Assembly: GCF_022647325.1 (NCBI RefSeq) | Contig: NZ_CP071405.1 | Coordinates: forward strand, 496,001-560,000 | Direction: 5' to 3' | Origin: Pantoea deleyi | Lineage (GTDB): Bacteria; Pseudomonadota; Gammaproteobacteria; Enterobacterales; Enterobacteriaceae | Length of the DNA stretch: 64,000 bases | In this document: one piece after another, positions 42,631 through 52,694 of the stretch | Numbering within the stretch: the first letter of the stretch is position 1 | Layout: the number at the start of each line of letters is the position of its first letter | Translations under genes and position numbers: made by a program | Notes under the pieces: model-generated | Told to the model about the DNA's origin: nothing | Seen by the model: only the letters and a program-made list of their open reading frames with translations | Databases searched by the model: none

Positions 42631-43380
42631 ATGATCGAACTCACCACCGACACGCTGGCCGGTATCGAATGCCTGCACGCCGCGCCCGCCGGACAACGGC
42701 ATCAGCCGCTGCCCACCGTGCTGTTTTATCACGGGTTTACCTCGTCTAAAGAGGTCTATGCCTACTTCGCCGTGGCCCTGGCGCAGGCGGGATTCCGGGC
42801 GGTGATGCCGGACGCCGATCGGCACGGTGCACGTTATGACGGTGATGCAGAGAGCCGCCTCGACCGCTTCTGGGAGATCCTGAAACAGAACATCGATGAG
42901 CTGCCGCAGCTGGAAGCCGCGCTGCGCGACAGTCACCTGATCGCGGAGGAACGTTTTGCGGTGGCGGGGGCGTCGATGGGCGGCATGACGGCGCTGGGCG
43001 CGATGGCGCGCTATCCGCAGATCCGCAGCGTCGCCTGTATGATGGGGTCAGGCTATTTTATGCAGCTCAGCCAGTCGCTGTTTCCGCCGCGCGTGGCCGA
43101 TACACCGGCAGGACAGGCAACGTTTGACGCCCGCATGGCGCCGCTGGCGAAGTATGATCCCTGCAACCGGCTGGCGGCGCTGGCGGACCGCCCGCTGCTG
43201 CTGTGGCATGGTGAGGCAGATGAGGTCGTGCCCTGGGCTGAAAGCGTGCGGCTGGAGAGGGCGCTGCGTGACAACGGGCTGGCCCAGCATCTGACCGCGC
43301 TGTCCGAAAAAGCCATCGGGCACAAGATCACCCCGTCGGCCCTGACGGCGCTGGTGAGTTTTTTCACCCATCATCTGTAA
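42631..43380 (+). CDS. yjfP: Alpha/beta-hydrolase esterase YjfP
   Basis: A 249-residue esterase. Nucleophile motif GASMGG at residues about 113-118 (GXSXG type), catalytic Asp in GEADEVVPW and a His in KAIGHKITP near the C-terminus. E. coli YjfP hydrolyses short-chain esters in vitro; its physiological substrate is unknown. AGGAGA precedes the ATG. It is divergent from the chemoreceptor gene. Confidence 0.93.
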   Translation: MIELTTDTLAGIECLHAAPAGQRHQPLPTVLFYHGFTSSKEVYAYFAVALAQAGFRAVMPDADRHGARYDGDAESRLDRFWEILKQNIDELPQLEAALRDSHLIAEERFAVAGASMGGMTALGAMARYPQIRSVACMMGSGYFMQLSQSLFPPRVADTPAGQATFDARMAPLAKYDPCNRLAALADRPLLLWHGEADEVVPWAESVRLERALRDNGLAQHLTALSEKAIGHKITPSALTALVSFFTHHL

Positions 43381-43385
43381 AACAG

Positions 43386-43413
43386 ACGGGCGGCGCGTAA
43401 TGCTGCCGCCCGT
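43386..43413. terminator. Hairpin between yjfP and the small secreted-protein gene
   Basis: A 9-bp GC-rich stem (43386-43394 with 43405-43413) with a 10-base loop in the convergent gap. No T-run is clear on either side. Confidence 0.5.
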
Positions 43414-43425
43414 TACGTTACGGCC

Positions 43426-43632
43426 TTACCAGTGCGCGGACGCCTTTTCTGCGGCACGGGCGGGCATGCCGACCGGGTTTCTTTCCGGCGTATCGAGCCG
43501 GTTGACGTAGACATAACCCGATGCCACTTCGCTGCTGTGACTTCTCATCTGCTGCGCACAGTCAGCGTGGCTGGCAAGAGCGGGTAGAGACAGGAAGAGA
43601 CCCAGGAGGGTGGCGATGACGAACCTTTTCAT
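43426..43632 (-). CDS. Small secreted protein of unknown function
   Basis: A 68-aa protein that I do not recognise. Residues 1-20 form a classical signal peptide (MKR start, Leu-rich core, cleavage near ALA-S). The mature part, about 48 residues, has a single Cys (DCAQQM), is rich in Ser and Ala and ends KASAHW. GAGGAG lies 6 bp before the ATG, a strong argument that the gene is real. It sits between yjfP and the rpsF operon, where E. coli has DUF1471 genes, but it lacks the DUF1471 signature. A lone Cys in the periplasm could suggest a dimer or mixed disulfide; that is speculation. Confidence 0.7.
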   Translation of the reverse strand: MKRFVIATLLGLFLSLPALASHADCAQQMRSHSSEVASGYVYVNRLDTPERNPVGMPARAAEKASAHW

Positions 43633-43854
43633 GTCCGACTCCTCACTTCAGGGAACACACTCTGAACGCCGCCACCAGAGCATCTGCGGCGTCTCAGTTA
43701 ATTTTAGCGATCGGAGACATTATCGCCAGCGTGCCCCGCTGAACCTCATCATCAGCCTTTTTGAACAAACCCGGATTAACCCGCTGTATTCCCGTCATTA
43801 GCACAAAAAGCCACAGGTTGTGGCACGACGCCTGCGATTTGTTTAAATGTGCGC
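43633..43854. other. Intergenic region upstream of rpsF
   Basis: No gene is supportable. The stretch contains the region upstream of the small secreted-protein gene and leads into the rpsF promoter listed separately; the whole gap to rpsF is 404 bp. Confidence 0.5.
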
Positions 43855-43884
43855 TTGAGTTCGGGCGCGGTCGCCAGTATGATT
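43855..43884 (+). promoter_or_regulatory. Putative rpsF operon promoter
   Basis: TTGAGT (43855-43860) and TATGAT (43879-43884) with an 18-bp spacer, followed by a TACGCG discriminator. The predicted start near 43891 would give a leader of about 145 bases containing the hairpin at 43913-43964. Confidence 0.6.
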
Positions 43885-43912
43885 ACGCGTCAATTTTTCA
43901 GCCGCATTCTCA

Positions 43913-43964
43913 GGCTGTGTCCCACAAGTGCTCGCCCTGGCGAACGTTTGTGGGACACAGCCTA
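43913..43964 (+). promoter_or_regulatory. Strong leader hairpin of the rpsF operon
   Basis: Arms 43913-43928 and 43949-43964 are perfectly complementary over 16 bp (AGGCTGTGTCCCACAA on the left), and the 20 bases between them can pair further. There is no T-run, so it is not an intrinsic terminator. Its place in the 5' leader fits an autoregulatory element; the S6:S18 complex is known to bind its own leader in many bacteria, but I cannot confirm that this is that motif. Confidence 0.55.
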
Positions 43965-44024
43965 TAACGTTCCTTGCTTCCATGGGCCGCGGCTGACCCC
44001 GACAGGAGGCTGAATAATCCGTAA

Positions 44025-44432
<408 letters not shown>

Positions 44433-44438
44433 TCCATC

Positions 44439-44988
<550 letters not shown>

Positions 44989-45027
44989 TCGGCAACTGTC
45001 CATTAACGACTTTAAGAGGATAAGGTA

Positions 45028-45477
45028 ATGCAAGTTATTCTGCTTGATAAAGTAGCAAACCTGGGCAGCCTGGGTGATCAGGTTAACGTTAAAGCGGGCT
45101 ACGCTCGTAACTTCCTGGTACCACAGGGCAAAGCTGTTCCTGCCACCAGGAAAAACGTTGAGTATTTCGAAGCACGTCGCGCTGAACTGGAAGCCAAACT
45201 GGCTGACGTTCAGTCTGCAGCTACTGCACGCGCTGAGAAGATCAATGCACTGGGCACCGTGACCATCACGTCTAAAGCAGGCGATGAAGGTAAACTGTTC
45301 GGTTCAATCGGTACCCGCGACATCGCTGATGCAGTCACTGCAGCTGGCGTTGACGTAGCGAAGAGCGAAGTTCGTCTGCCGAACGGCGTTCTGCGTACCA
45401 CCGGTGAGCATGAAGTGGACTTCCAGGTTCACAGCGATGTATTCGCTAAGCTGACCGTAAAAGTTGTTGCTGGTTAA
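45028..45477 (+). CDS. rplI: 50S ribosomal protein L9
   Basis: A 149-residue protein with an N-terminal rRNA-binding domain ([19 protein letters not shown]), a long connecting helix (residues about 45-75) and a C-terminal domain. Last gene of the operon, ending in a strong terminator. AGAGGAT precedes the start. Confidence 0.98.
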   Translation: MQVILLDKVANLGSLGDQVNVKAGYARNFLVPQGKAVPATRKNVEYFEARRAELEAKLADVQSAATARAEKINALGTVTITSKAGDEGKLFGSIGTRDIADAVTAAGVDVAKSEVRLPNGVLRTTGEHEVDFQVHSDVFAKLTVKVVAG

Positions 45478-45504
45478 TCTGATTAACTGAGCACGACAAA
45501 AAAG

Positions 45505-45535
45505 ACGCCGGCCCTGTGCCGGCGTTTTTGTTTTT
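45505..45535 (+). terminator. Terminator of the rpsF-rplI operon
   Basis: ACGCCGGC/GCCGGCGT stem (45505-45512 with 45518-45525), 5-base loop, then TTTTGTTTTT. An A-rich tract on the left (45498-45503) gives it some bidirectional character for the convergent oapA. Confidence 0.92.
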
Positions 45536-45562
45536 ATCGTTTACCCCATCGCGGTTCGCCGC

Positions 45563-46123
45563 TTACTGCGCCCGGATAAAGCTGCCGTCTGGCTGACGGG
45601 TAAAGAGTACCGGACCGCTGGCGCTGTCAACCGTCAGGCCGGTCACCGTGCCCTGTGCATCCTGACGAATCTTCACCTGCTGACCACTTTTCAGTGAGCT
45701 GAGCGGCTGATCGTTGCCTTCCACCCGCGCCATCGCAAACACATCGTTCACCGGCAGGCTATTGTCACGAAACAGCTGCGCCAGCGTCTGACCCGAGGCG
45801 ATAGTCAGGCTGCGCCATGCGCCCTGCGAATCGGCCTTTGGCGTCTGCTGTGAGGCAGAAGACGAGGGCTGACGACTGCTGTTGTCATCATAGATATCCG
45901 CCTGCATCGGCACCTCTTTTTCTGCCGGGGACGTCGCAGGCTGCTCGACCGGATAGCGCAGCGTACTGGTCGGCCAGAGAAACGCCACCAGTATCACCAG
46001 CAGGGCCGCCACGATGCCGCGCCGGTGCGGTGCAGGCAGCGGATCCATCCAGCCGATGTGGTCGGTAAAGTGCCAGATACGCTGAAGCCATGCTGGCAGG
46101 CGGGACGACGCGTCTGAAGCCAT
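45563..46123 (-). CDS. ytfB: OapA/YtfB-family cell-division-associated protein
   Basis: A 186-residue single-pass membrane protein. The N-terminal OapA_N segment with WMDPLPAPHRRG, one membrane helix (about residues 38-55), a Ser/Gln-rich linker and a C-terminal LysM-like OapA domain (GQTLAQLFRDNSLPVNDV, ending LFTRQPDGSFIRA) match E. coli YtfB, which binds septal glycan and affects division. Start 46123 has GAGGAGG 8 bp upstream and aligns with the E. coli N-terminus. An in-frame ATG at 46240 would add 39 Arg-rich residues and has a weak ribosome site; it cannot be excluded. Confidence 0.82.
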   Translation of the reverse strand: MASDASSRLPAWLQRIWHFTDHIGWMDPLPAPHRRGIVAALLVILVAFLWPTSTLRYPVEQPATSPAEKEVPMQADIYDDNSSRQPSSSASQQTPKADSQGAWRSLTIASGQTLAQLFRDNSLPVNDVFAMARVEGNDQPLSSLKSGQQVKIRQDAQGTVTGLTVDSASGPVLFTRQPDGSFIRAQ

Positions 46124-46460
46124 TCGGGGTTCCTCCTCTCCGGCAGGGCGCTGTGGCCTGCGCGCGGCCAGCCAGGCCTGCAGCCGGGAAACGGTCTGTG
46201 TTGCACGCATCCTGCGGCGGCGGGGGGCAATCTGGCCCATGTTTACTCTCTTATTAGTATGCTTGAGACGGGGTAAATCCCGTCCATAGTTATAGTATGG
46301 GCAATACCGGCGCGAAGTGCCTGCCAGCATTCATAAAATTGACGACTCTATTGTTTCCTTTTCATCAGCAAAAGTCATCTGCGACGCAGGGCATTTTACG
46401 CCAGCGGCCTGCGCTGCTATGCTGCCGGTTCGAATTTATCCGAGAGTGAAAGGAACGAAG

Positions 46461-47081
46461 ATGACTACCCCTTCTTTCGACAGCGTCGAAGCACAAGCAA
46501 GTTACGGTATTGGTTTACAGGTTGGCCAGCAGTTGCTGGAATCTGGTCTGCAGGGGCTGCAACCAGAAGCACTGCTCGCGGGCCTGCGCGACGCGCTGGA
46601 AGGGAACTCGCCGGCCGTTCCGGTTGATGTGGTTCATCGCGCACTGCGTGAAGTGCATGAACGTGCTGAAGGCGTGCGTCGTGAGCGCACCGAAGCGATG
46701 GCAGCAGAAGGCCAGGCCTTCCTGCAGGAAAATGCGCAGCGTGAAGGCGTGAACAGCACCGAGTCGGGCCTGCAGTTCAGCGTGATTACCCAGGGTGAAG
46801 GTCCAATCCCGTCACGCCAGGATCGCGTTCGCGTTCACTATACGGGCAAACTGATCGACGGCAGCGTGTTCGACAGCTCCGTTGCGCGTGGTGAACCGGC
46901 AGAATTCCCGGTAAGCGGTGTGATCCCAGGCTGGATTGAAGCCCTGACCCTGATGCCGGTTGGCTCGAAATGGGAACTGGTGATCCCACAGAACCTCGCC
47001 TACGGCGAGCGTGGCGCGGGTGCCTCCATCCCGCCATTCAGCACCCTGATCTTCGAAGTCGAACTGCTGGAAATTCTGTAA
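46461..47081 (+). CDS. fklB: FKBP-type peptidyl-prolyl isomerase FklB (FKBP22)
   Basis: At 206 residues it has the length of E. coli FklB. An N-terminal dimerisation domain (residues 1-85) precedes an FKBP domain with [19 protein letters not shown] and [17 protein letters not shown]. No signal peptide, so cytosolic. Start 46461 has AAAGGA upstream and restores the conserved [18 protein letters not shown]; the ATG at 46317 lies inside the promoter region. Confidence 0.96.
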   Translation: MTTPSFDSVEAQASYGIGLQVGQQLLESGLQGLQPEALLAGLRDALEGNSPAVPVDVVHRALREVHERAEGVRRERTEAMAAEGQAFLQENAQREGVNSTESGLQFSVITQGEGPIPSRQDRVRVHYTGKLIDGSVFDSSVARGEPAEFPVSGVIPGWIEALTLMPVGSKWELVIPQNLAYGERGAGASIPPFSTLIFEVELLEIL

Positions 47082-47088
47082 TCTTCAG

Positions 47089-47112
47089 CGCTGCAACCCG
47101 CGGGTTGCAGCG
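47089..47112. terminator. Palindromic hairpin between fklB and cpdB
   Basis: A 24-bp perfect palindrome (12-base arms, CGCTGCAACCCG and its complement) followed by TTTCC on the right. It lies 7 bases after the fklB stop and 12 bases before the end of cpdB. Confidence 0.6.
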
Positions 47113-47124
47113 TTTCCCCGCCTG

Positions 47125-49065
47125 TTACTGCTGTAAATTCACCTGCCACAACGCAAAGCCCGTCGCATCAGTCCCTTTGGGCTGCAGCGGATATTGCGCA
47201 TGCTGCTGAATAAACCCGGTCGCTTTCTCACCCGGCGCCGTTTCGAACTGAATGTCGAGCGGTGTGGAGGCGCTTATCGGCGCCAGCCGCCAGTTATTAT
47301 CCGCCTTTGGCTGCACTTCACCGTGCGCTTTAGTTTCAGCGCTGATGTAGGCGGCTACCACGGCGCGGTTCTCATCCGGCGAGGCAAAGGCGATATAGCG
47401 ATCGCCGGTGCCGGCAAACTTGCCGCCATAGGCGCGATAGTTATTGGTTGCCACCAGGAAGGTTGCCTGCGGGTCGATGGGCTTGCCCTGCCAGCTCAGC
47501 TGACGGATACGTGACGCCTCCGGATGGATCAGCTGACACTCCGCATCGTAGCGGGCGGGCTGGGTGACATCGATCTGATACGTGACGCCATCGATCACAT
47601 CAAAGTTATAGGTGCGGAAATCCCAGTTGATCAGCGACTGCGTTTTCGGGCTGTTCGGATCGATCTGATTAAACTGCCCGGCTGAACACTCCAGCCACTC
47701 TTTGACCTGCGCGCCGCTGACCTTCATCACCACCAGGGTGTTCGGATAAAGATAGAGATCGGCGGCGTTTCGGAAGGTCAGCGCGCCTTTCTCCACTTCC
47801 ACATAGCTGGCGGGATCGTTCTTACGTCCGCCCGCCTTAAACGGCGCGGCCGCAGAGAGCACCGGCAGGCGACCCAGATCGGGATCGCCCTGGATAAAGT
47901 GCTCAACGTAGGCGCGCTGGGCATTGTTGACGATCTGCACCGTGGGATCGTCCTGCACCAGCGACAGATAGCTGTACATCACGCCGGCAGAGCGGCCGAT
48001 GGGCTTCGCCACAAACTCGCGAGTGGCGCGGTGATCATCAGCCAGAACGTTGACCAGCGCCGGATCTTCTGCCGCCAGCGACTTCTTCGCGGCGGTATCG
48101 TAGATGGGCCGGGCCTGGGCCTTACCACTGCTTACCTGCCAGCGATCGCCCTCCTTGCTGAGCACCAGGTCAACCACGCCGAGATGATCGCCCCACATGC
48201 CCGGCATCACCGCCGGGATCCCGTTCAGCGTACCCTGGGTGATATCGGCGCCCCGGATGGCCGCAAAATCTTTGCCAGGGAAGACCGCATGCGCGTGACC
48301 AAACAGGATGGCATTAATGCCCTCCACCTGGCTGAGGTAATAAACCGAATTCTCCGCCATGGCGTGCCAGGGCTCGCTGCTGAGACCGGAGTGGGGAATG
48401 GCAATGATCAGGTCTGCGCCCTGCGCACGCATCTCCGGCACCAGGCGGCGCGCCGTCTCTGTAATGTCATCGACCCGCACCTTACCCTGCAGATTGGCTT
48501 TATCCCACACCATAATCTGTGGCGGCACGAAGCCGATGTAGCCTATCTTCAGGGTCTGCGTATTGCCGTCGCGATCCACAACCTGAGTGGATTTGATGAG
48601 GTAGGGGGTGAACAGGGGTTTACCGCTCTTCACGTCAATCACGTTGGCGTTTACATAAGGGAAGCGGGCGCCCGCCAGCGCTTTTTTCAGATAGGGCAGA
48701 CCATAGTTGAATTCGTGGTTGCCGAGATTGCCGACGCTGTAGTCCAGCGTGTTGAGCGCCTTGTAGACCGGGTGGATCTCGCCCTCGCGCAACCCTTTCG
48801 CGGCCATGTAGTCGCCCAGCGGGCTGCCCTGAATGATGTCGCCGTTATCGACCAGCACGCTGTTTTTTACCTCCTGGCGCGCGGCATGAATCAGCGTAGC
48901 GGTGCGCACCAGGCCAAACTTCTCGGTCGGCGTGTCTTTGTAGTAGTCGAAATCCATCATATTGCTGTGCAGATCGGTGGTTTCCAGTATCCGCAAATCC
49001 ACCGTTGCGGCCTGTGTGGCGGCGGAAACGCTCAGGGCCAGTAACATCATTCCGGGCTTAAACAT
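47125..49065 (-). CDS. cpdB: Periplasmic 2',3'-cyclic-nucleotide 2'-phosphodiesterase/3'-nucleotidase
   Basis: A 646-residue metallophosphoesterase. A signal peptide (residues 1-19) precedes the metal-binding motifs [23 protein letters not shown] and GHAHAVFPG, then a 5'-nucleotidase C-terminal domain. It hydrolyses 2',3'-cyclic nucleotides and 3'-nucleotides in the periplasm for scavenging. CAGGAG lies 6 bp ahead of the start. Divergent from cysQ, as in E. coli. Confidence 0.97.
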   Translation of the reverse strand: MFKPGMMLLALSVSAATQAATVDLRILETTDLHSNMMDFDYYKDTPTEKFGLVRTATLIHAARQEVKNSVLVDNGDIIQGSPLGDYMAAKGLREGEIHPVYKALNTLDYSVGNLGNHEFNYGLPYLKKALAGARFPYVNANVIDVKSGKPLFTPYLIKSTQVVDRDGNTQTLKIGYIGFVPPQIMVWDKANLQGKVRVDDITETARRLVPEMRAQGADLIIAIPHSGLSSEPWHAMAENSVYYLSQVEGINAILFGHAHAVFPGKDFAAIRGADITQGTLNGIPAVMPGMWGDHLGVVDLVLSKEGDRWQVSSGKAQARPIYDTAAKKSLAAEDPALVNVLADDHRATREFVAKPIGRSAGVMYSYLSLVQDDPTVQIVNNAQRAYVEHFIQGDPDLGRLPVLSAAAPFKAGGRKNDPASYVEVEKGALTFRNAADLYLYPNTLVVMKVSGAQVKEWLECSAGQFNQIDPNSPKTQSLINWDFRTYNFDVIDGVTYQIDVTQPARYDAECQLIHPEASRIRQLSWQGKPIDPQATFLVATNNYRAYGGKFAGTGDRYIAFASPDENRAVVAAYISAETKAHGEVQPKADNNWRLAPISASTPLDIQFETAPGEKATGFIQQHAQYPLQPKGTDATGFALWQVNLQQ

Positions 49066-49359
49066 GCTTGCTCCTGCTGCAGATTAATTTAAGGCTCTCA
49101 AAATAATGTAAAAGCATGACAGATAGTCATTTTAAATCGTGATGGATATAACGTTTTGGCCGATCGGCCTGCGGCAGAGTCCGATACGACAGCAGCACTA
49201 GGGTGCGGGCGTGGCGATAAGCCGATAACTATGATATTGATATATCTATAAATTGGTTCGCTGATTTGCCCGTTAACCGGCGCATCAGGCGAAACTGCTA
49301 AAATGTCACTATCTGACGCTGAGCTCTTCCCGCAGCAGATCGACATAATGAGGTGAAAA
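49066..49359. other. cpdB-cysQ divergent intergenic region
   Basis: 294 bp with AT-rich stretches at 49090-49145 and 49225-49255. It must hold both promoters. I see no gene or strong operator. Confidence 0.5.
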
Positions 49360-50103
49360 ATGTTAGAGCAACTCTGCCAGCTGGCACGCGAAGCAGGCGA
49401 CGCGATTATGCAGGTCTATGACGGCGCCGCGCCGCTTGACGTTTCTCACAAATCGGATGATTCGCCGGTTACCGCCGCAGATATCGCCGCGCACAAGGTG
49501 ATCCTGGCGGGGCTGAGGGCGCTGACGCCCGATCTCCCCGTCCTGTCAGAAGAGGATCCGCCCGCCTGGGAGGTGCGTCAGCACTGGCAGCGTTACTGGC
49601 TGGTTGATCCGCTGGATGGCACCAAAGAGTTTATCAAGCGCAACGGTGAGTTTACCGTGAATATCGCGCTGATCGAGGCGGGCAAGCCGGTGATGGGCGT
49701 GGTCTACGCGCCGGTGCTGGACGTGATGTACTCTGCGGCCGAAGGCAAAGCGTGGAAAGAGGAGGGCGGTCAGCGTGAGCAGATTCACGTACGTGACGCC
49801 CGGCCGCCGCTGGTGGTGGTGAGCCGCTCTCATGGCGACGACGACGAGATGAAAGAGTATCTCAAGCAGCTCGGTGAGCATCAGACCGTCGCAACCGGCT
49901 CCTCGCTGAAATTCTGCCTGGTAGCCGAAGGCAAAGCGCAGCTCTATCCCCGCTTCGGGCCGACCAACATCTGGGATACGGGCGCGGGTCACGCGGTGGC
50001 GATGGCGGCGGGCGCGCATGTGCATGACTGGCAGGGCAGAACGCTGGACTACACGCCGCGCGAATCCTTCCTCAATCCCGGCTTCCGCGTTTCGCTGTTC
50101 TAG
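49360..50103 (+). CDS. cysQ: 3'(2'),5'-bisphosphate nucleotidase CysQ
   Basis: A 247-residue member of the lithium-sensitive inositol phosphatase family. The metal and catalytic motifs [26 protein letters not shown] and the C-terminal [10 protein letters not shown] are present. It removes 3'-phosphoadenosine 5'-phosphate made during sulfate assimilation. GAGGTG precedes the start. A bidirectional hairpin separates it from convergent ytfJ. Confidence 0.97.
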   Translation: MLEQLCQLAREAGDAIMQVYDGAAPLDVSHKSDDSPVTAADIAAHKVILAGLRALTPDLPVLSEEDPPAWEVRQHWQRYWLVDPLDGTKEFIKRNGEFTVNIALIEAGKPVMGVVYAPVLDVMYSAAEGKAWKEEGGQREQIHVRDARPPLVVVSRSHGDDDEMKEYLKQLGEHQTVATGSSLKFCLVAEGKAQLYPRFGPTNIWDTGAGHAVAMAAGAHVHDWQGRTLDYTPRESFLNPGFRVSLF

Positions 50104-50121
50104 GGCAGCGCTGAGCCTGAA

Positions 50122-50145
50122 AACCCCGGCCGACACGCCGGGGTT
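50122..50145. terminator. Hairpin between cysQ and ytfJ
   Basis: AACCCCGGC/GCCGGGGTT stem (50122-50130 with 50137-50145), loop CGACAC. It lies in the convergent 48-bp gap. A/T tracts are short. Confidence 0.7.
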
Positions 50146-50151
50146 CTGCTA

Positions 50152-50709
50152 TCAGGCCTTCAGCAGCGCGTTGACCAGCGCGATGACCCGGGTCACCTCA
50201 TCCTGCGTCAGCGGCCCATCCTTCACGAATCTCACCTTGCCCTCTTTATCCAGCACCACAATCGCAGAGCTGCCCGGCTGAAGCTGCCAAGCCCGCTGCA
50301 CCTCGCCCTTGCTGTCGACGATAAACTGCGACCACGGATACTGCTGCTTATTGGTTTCGATGCTGCTGCGCACGAACATGCCCGTACCCGGTATCGCATC
50401 ATCGGTATTCACGATAGTGGTGGTCTGATAACGATCGTGGGGCAGCTTCGCGGCCTTGATCGCCTCTATCAGCGCCGCGTTCATCTGCTTCGCCGATGAG
50501 CGACCGGCAATGTGCTGGATGACGCGAACTTTTCCGCTCAGCTGCGCGCTATTCCAGTTTTTATAGCTAAACTTCTCCTGCTGCAGAATCAGTTCGCCTT
50601 TGTCATTGACGCCCACCGCCGGGACGCGCGTCTCCTGTCTGAGATCGTGTGCCATCACGCCTGCCGGGATCAGAAACGAGAGCGCCAGCGCGGCCAGAGT
50701 TGTTCGCAT
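50152..50709 (-). CDS. ytfJ: YtfJ family periplasmic protein
   Basis: A 185-residue protein with a signal peptide (residues about 1-20, ending VMA-H) and a thioredoxin-like fold lacking a CXXC pair, as in E. coli YtfJ. Conserved stretches include KVRVIQHIAGRSSAKQMNAA and SSAIVVLDKEGKVRFVKDG. Function unknown. Downstream of the convergent cysQ and divergent from ytfK. Confidence 0.93.
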   Translation of the reverse strand: MRTTLAALALSFLIPAGVMAHDLRQETRVPAVGVNDKGELILQQEKFSYKNWNSAQLSGKVRVIQHIAGRSSAKQMNAALIEAIKAAKLPHDRYQTTTIVNTDDAIPGTGMFVRSSIETNKQQYPWSQFIVDSKGEVQRAWQLQPGSSAIVVLDKEGKVRFVKDGPLTQDEVTRVIALVNALLKA

Positions 50710-51024
50710 TGCTATTTCCTTAGGTGATCAGACCAGTCAGTCATTTTACTGCAATAGTAAGCAGGGATGATGCGCCTGTCCTGGAAAGGTGTCAGGTTTG
50801 TTATGCCTGCCACAATTCCTTTACCAATGAAGGTTTATACTGTGTTGCGTGACCCTGATAACAGAGTGTTCTGTAATGATGTGTCAATTCAGTAAAAAAA
50901 ATCGGTTTCTGAAACATCACTTAGCCTGAGTGTTCTATAGTTATCGCGAATTCGCGCTTCATGGGCTGGCACCAAATTTGGTTACAGCGAAGCGTGCTTT
51001 AAAAATGTACAGGAGTTAGTCAGT
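50710..51024. other. ytfJ-ytfK divergent intergenic region
   Basis: 315 bp, AT-rich. The stretch CTGTAATGATGTGTCAATT at 50871-50889 has two half-repeats loosely like a PhoB box but with spacing of 10 rather than 11. In E. coli ytfK is in the Pho regulon. I would not call it an operator on this evidence. No gene is seen. Confidence 0.4.
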
Positions 51025-51231
51025 ATGAAGATCTTCCAGCGCTATAATCCGCTGCAGATAGCGAAATATGTAAAAACGCTGTTCAAAGGAAGGTTGTACA
51101 TCAAGGACGTTGGCGCGTTCGAGTTTGATAAGGGGAAAGTCCTTATTCCGCGCGTCAAAGACAAACAGCATCTGAGCGTGATGTCAGAAATTAACCGCCA
51201 GGTCGTGCGTCTCAAGCTTGAGTTCAACTAA
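51025..51231 (+). CDS. ytfK: Stringent-response modulator YtfK
   Basis: A 68-residue DUF1107 protein ([39 protein letters not shown]). In E. coli YtfK binds SpoT and raises (p)ppGpp under phosphate or fatty-acid starvation. AGGAG precedes the start by 9 bp. A hairpin follows within 10 bases. Confidence 0.95.
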   Translation: MKIFQRYNPLQIAKYVKTLFKGRLYIKDVGAFEFDKGKVLIPRVKDKQHLSVMSEINRQVVRLKLEFN

Positions 51232-51235
51232 AGAC

Positions 51236-51256
51236 AAGGGCGCCGATGGCGCCCTT
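51236..51256 (+). terminator. Hairpin after ytfK
   Basis: AAGGGCGCC/GGCGCCCTT stem (51236-51244 with 51248-51256), loop GAT. The T-run is poor. Confidence 0.55.
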
Positions 51257-51371
51257 GATGCTTCTGGCGTCAGAGGGTCTGCGTCATCACTCTGAACCGG
51301 GACATATCATCCCTTTCGCCGACGCCCACCGTCTGACACCCGACGCCTGCCAGAGCAGGCGCTGAGTGAAT

Positions 51372-52694
51372 CTACTCTTCTTCGTTTTTGGTCATGCTCA
51401 GCACCGGCGGTCGTTCATCAATGCGGGTCACCAGCAGCTGATCGATACGGTAGCTGTCGATATCCACCACCTCGAATTTATACCCCGCGAACTTCACAAA
51501 ATCGGTGCGTTTCGGGATCTTACGCAGCATATACATCATAAAGCCGCCGATGGTTTCGTAGTTGCCGGACTGCGGGAACTCGTCGATATCCAGCACACGC
51601 ATCACGTCATCGATCGGCGTGCCGCCTTCAACCAGCCAGGAATTCTCATCACGGGCGACGATCTGCTCTTCCATGCCCTGACCGACCAGATCGCCCATCA
51701 GCGTGGTCATCACGTCATTCAGGGTAATGATGCCGACGACCAGCGCATATTCGTTCATGATCACCGCGAAATCTTCACCGGCGGTTTTAAAGCTTTCCAG
51801 CGCTTCGGAGAGGGTCAGCGTATCCGGCACAATCAGCGCGGAGCGAATCTGCAGGCCGCTGTTCAGCGCCATGCTCTGATTGCCCAGCACGCGCAGCAGC
51901 AGCTCTTTCGAGTCAACGTAGCCAACGATGTGGTCGATATCGCCGCTGCAGACTAAAAACTTGGAGTGCGGATGCTCGGCGATTTTTGTTTTCAGGCTGG
52001 CTTCATCTTCATGCAGATCAAACCAGACGATGTTCTCACGCGAGGTCATGGAAGAGGGAACGGTACGCGACTCCAGCTCGAACACGTTTTCAATCAGCTC
52101 ATGCTCCTGCTTACGCAGCACTCCGGCCAGCGCACCCGCCTCAACGACCGCGTAGATATCGTCGGAGGTGATGTCATCTTTACGCACCATCGGCAGCTTA
52201 AAGAGACGGAAGAAGACGTTAGCCAGGCCATTGAACAGCCACACCAGCGGGCGCATGACCAGCAGACAGAAGCGCATCGGGTTGATGATGCGCAGCGCGA
52301 TGGTTTCCGGGGCCACCATGCCGACCCGTTTCGGGGTTAAGTCGGCGAACAGAATAAACATACTGGTGACGATGGTGAAGGAGCAGATAAAGCTGAGCTG
52401 TTCGGCCAGCTCCGGTGAGACAAACTGATCGAACAGGCCGCGGAAGACCGGTGAAAACGCCGCGTCGCCGACGATACCGCCCAGGATGGCGACGGCGTTA
52501 AGGCCAATCTGCACCACGGTGAAGAACATGCCCGGCGTTTCCTGCATTTTCAGCACGCGCTGCGCATTGACGTTGCCTTCATCGGCCAGCAGTTTCAGTT
52601 TGATCTTACGGGCAGCGGCCAGCGAGATCTCCGACAGAGAAAAAAAAGCACTGATTACGATCAGCAACAGAATGACGAGTAAGCTATCTAACAT
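51372..52694 (-). CDS. paeA: CNNM/CorC-family polyamine exporter PaeA (YtfL)
   Basis: A 440-residue inner-membrane protein. Order: N-terminal DUF21 transmembrane domain (residues about 1-190, starting MLDSLLVILLLIVISAFFSLS), a pair of CBS domains (about 210-330), and a C-terminal CorC/HlyC domain ending in an acidic tail. The Salmonella and E. coli homologue exports putrescine and cadaverine and protects stationary cells at high pH. In E. coli msrA lies between this gene and tamA; here it does not. Confidence 0.93.
   Translation of the reverse strand: MLDSLLVILLLIVISAFFSLSEISLAAARKIKLKLLADEGNVNAQRVLKMQETPGMFFTVVQIGLNAVAILGGIVGDAAFSPVFRGLFDQFVSPELAEQLSFICSFTIVTSMFILFADLTPKRVGMVAPETIALRIINPMRFCLLVMRPLVWLFNGLANVFFRLFKLPMVRKDDITSDDIYAVVEAGALAGVLRKQEHELIENVFELESRTVPSSMTSRENIVWFDLHEDEASLKTKIAEHPHSKFLVCSGDIDHIVGYVDSKELLLRVLGNQSMALNSGLQIRSALIVPDTLTLSEALESFKTAGEDFAVIMNEYALVVGIITLNDVMTTLMGDLVGQGMEEQIVARDENSWLVEGGTPIDDVMRVLDIDEFPQSGNYETIGGFMMYMLRKIPKRTDFVKFAGYKFEVVDIDSYRIDQLLVTRIDERPPVLSMTKNEEE

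Noticed and set aside
47899..49044. A 381-codon open frame antisense to cpdB
   Set aside because: Same reasoning: a shadow of the strongly conserved cpdB frame.
49098..49346. An 82-codon frame on the minus strand between cpdB and cysQ
   Set aside because: It would cover the shared promoter region, has no ribosome site and has no recognisable domain.
50871..50889. PhoB-box-like sequence upstream of ytfK
   Set aside because: The half-repeats are spaced 10 rather than 11 bp and have several mismatches, so I mention it only in the intergenic note.
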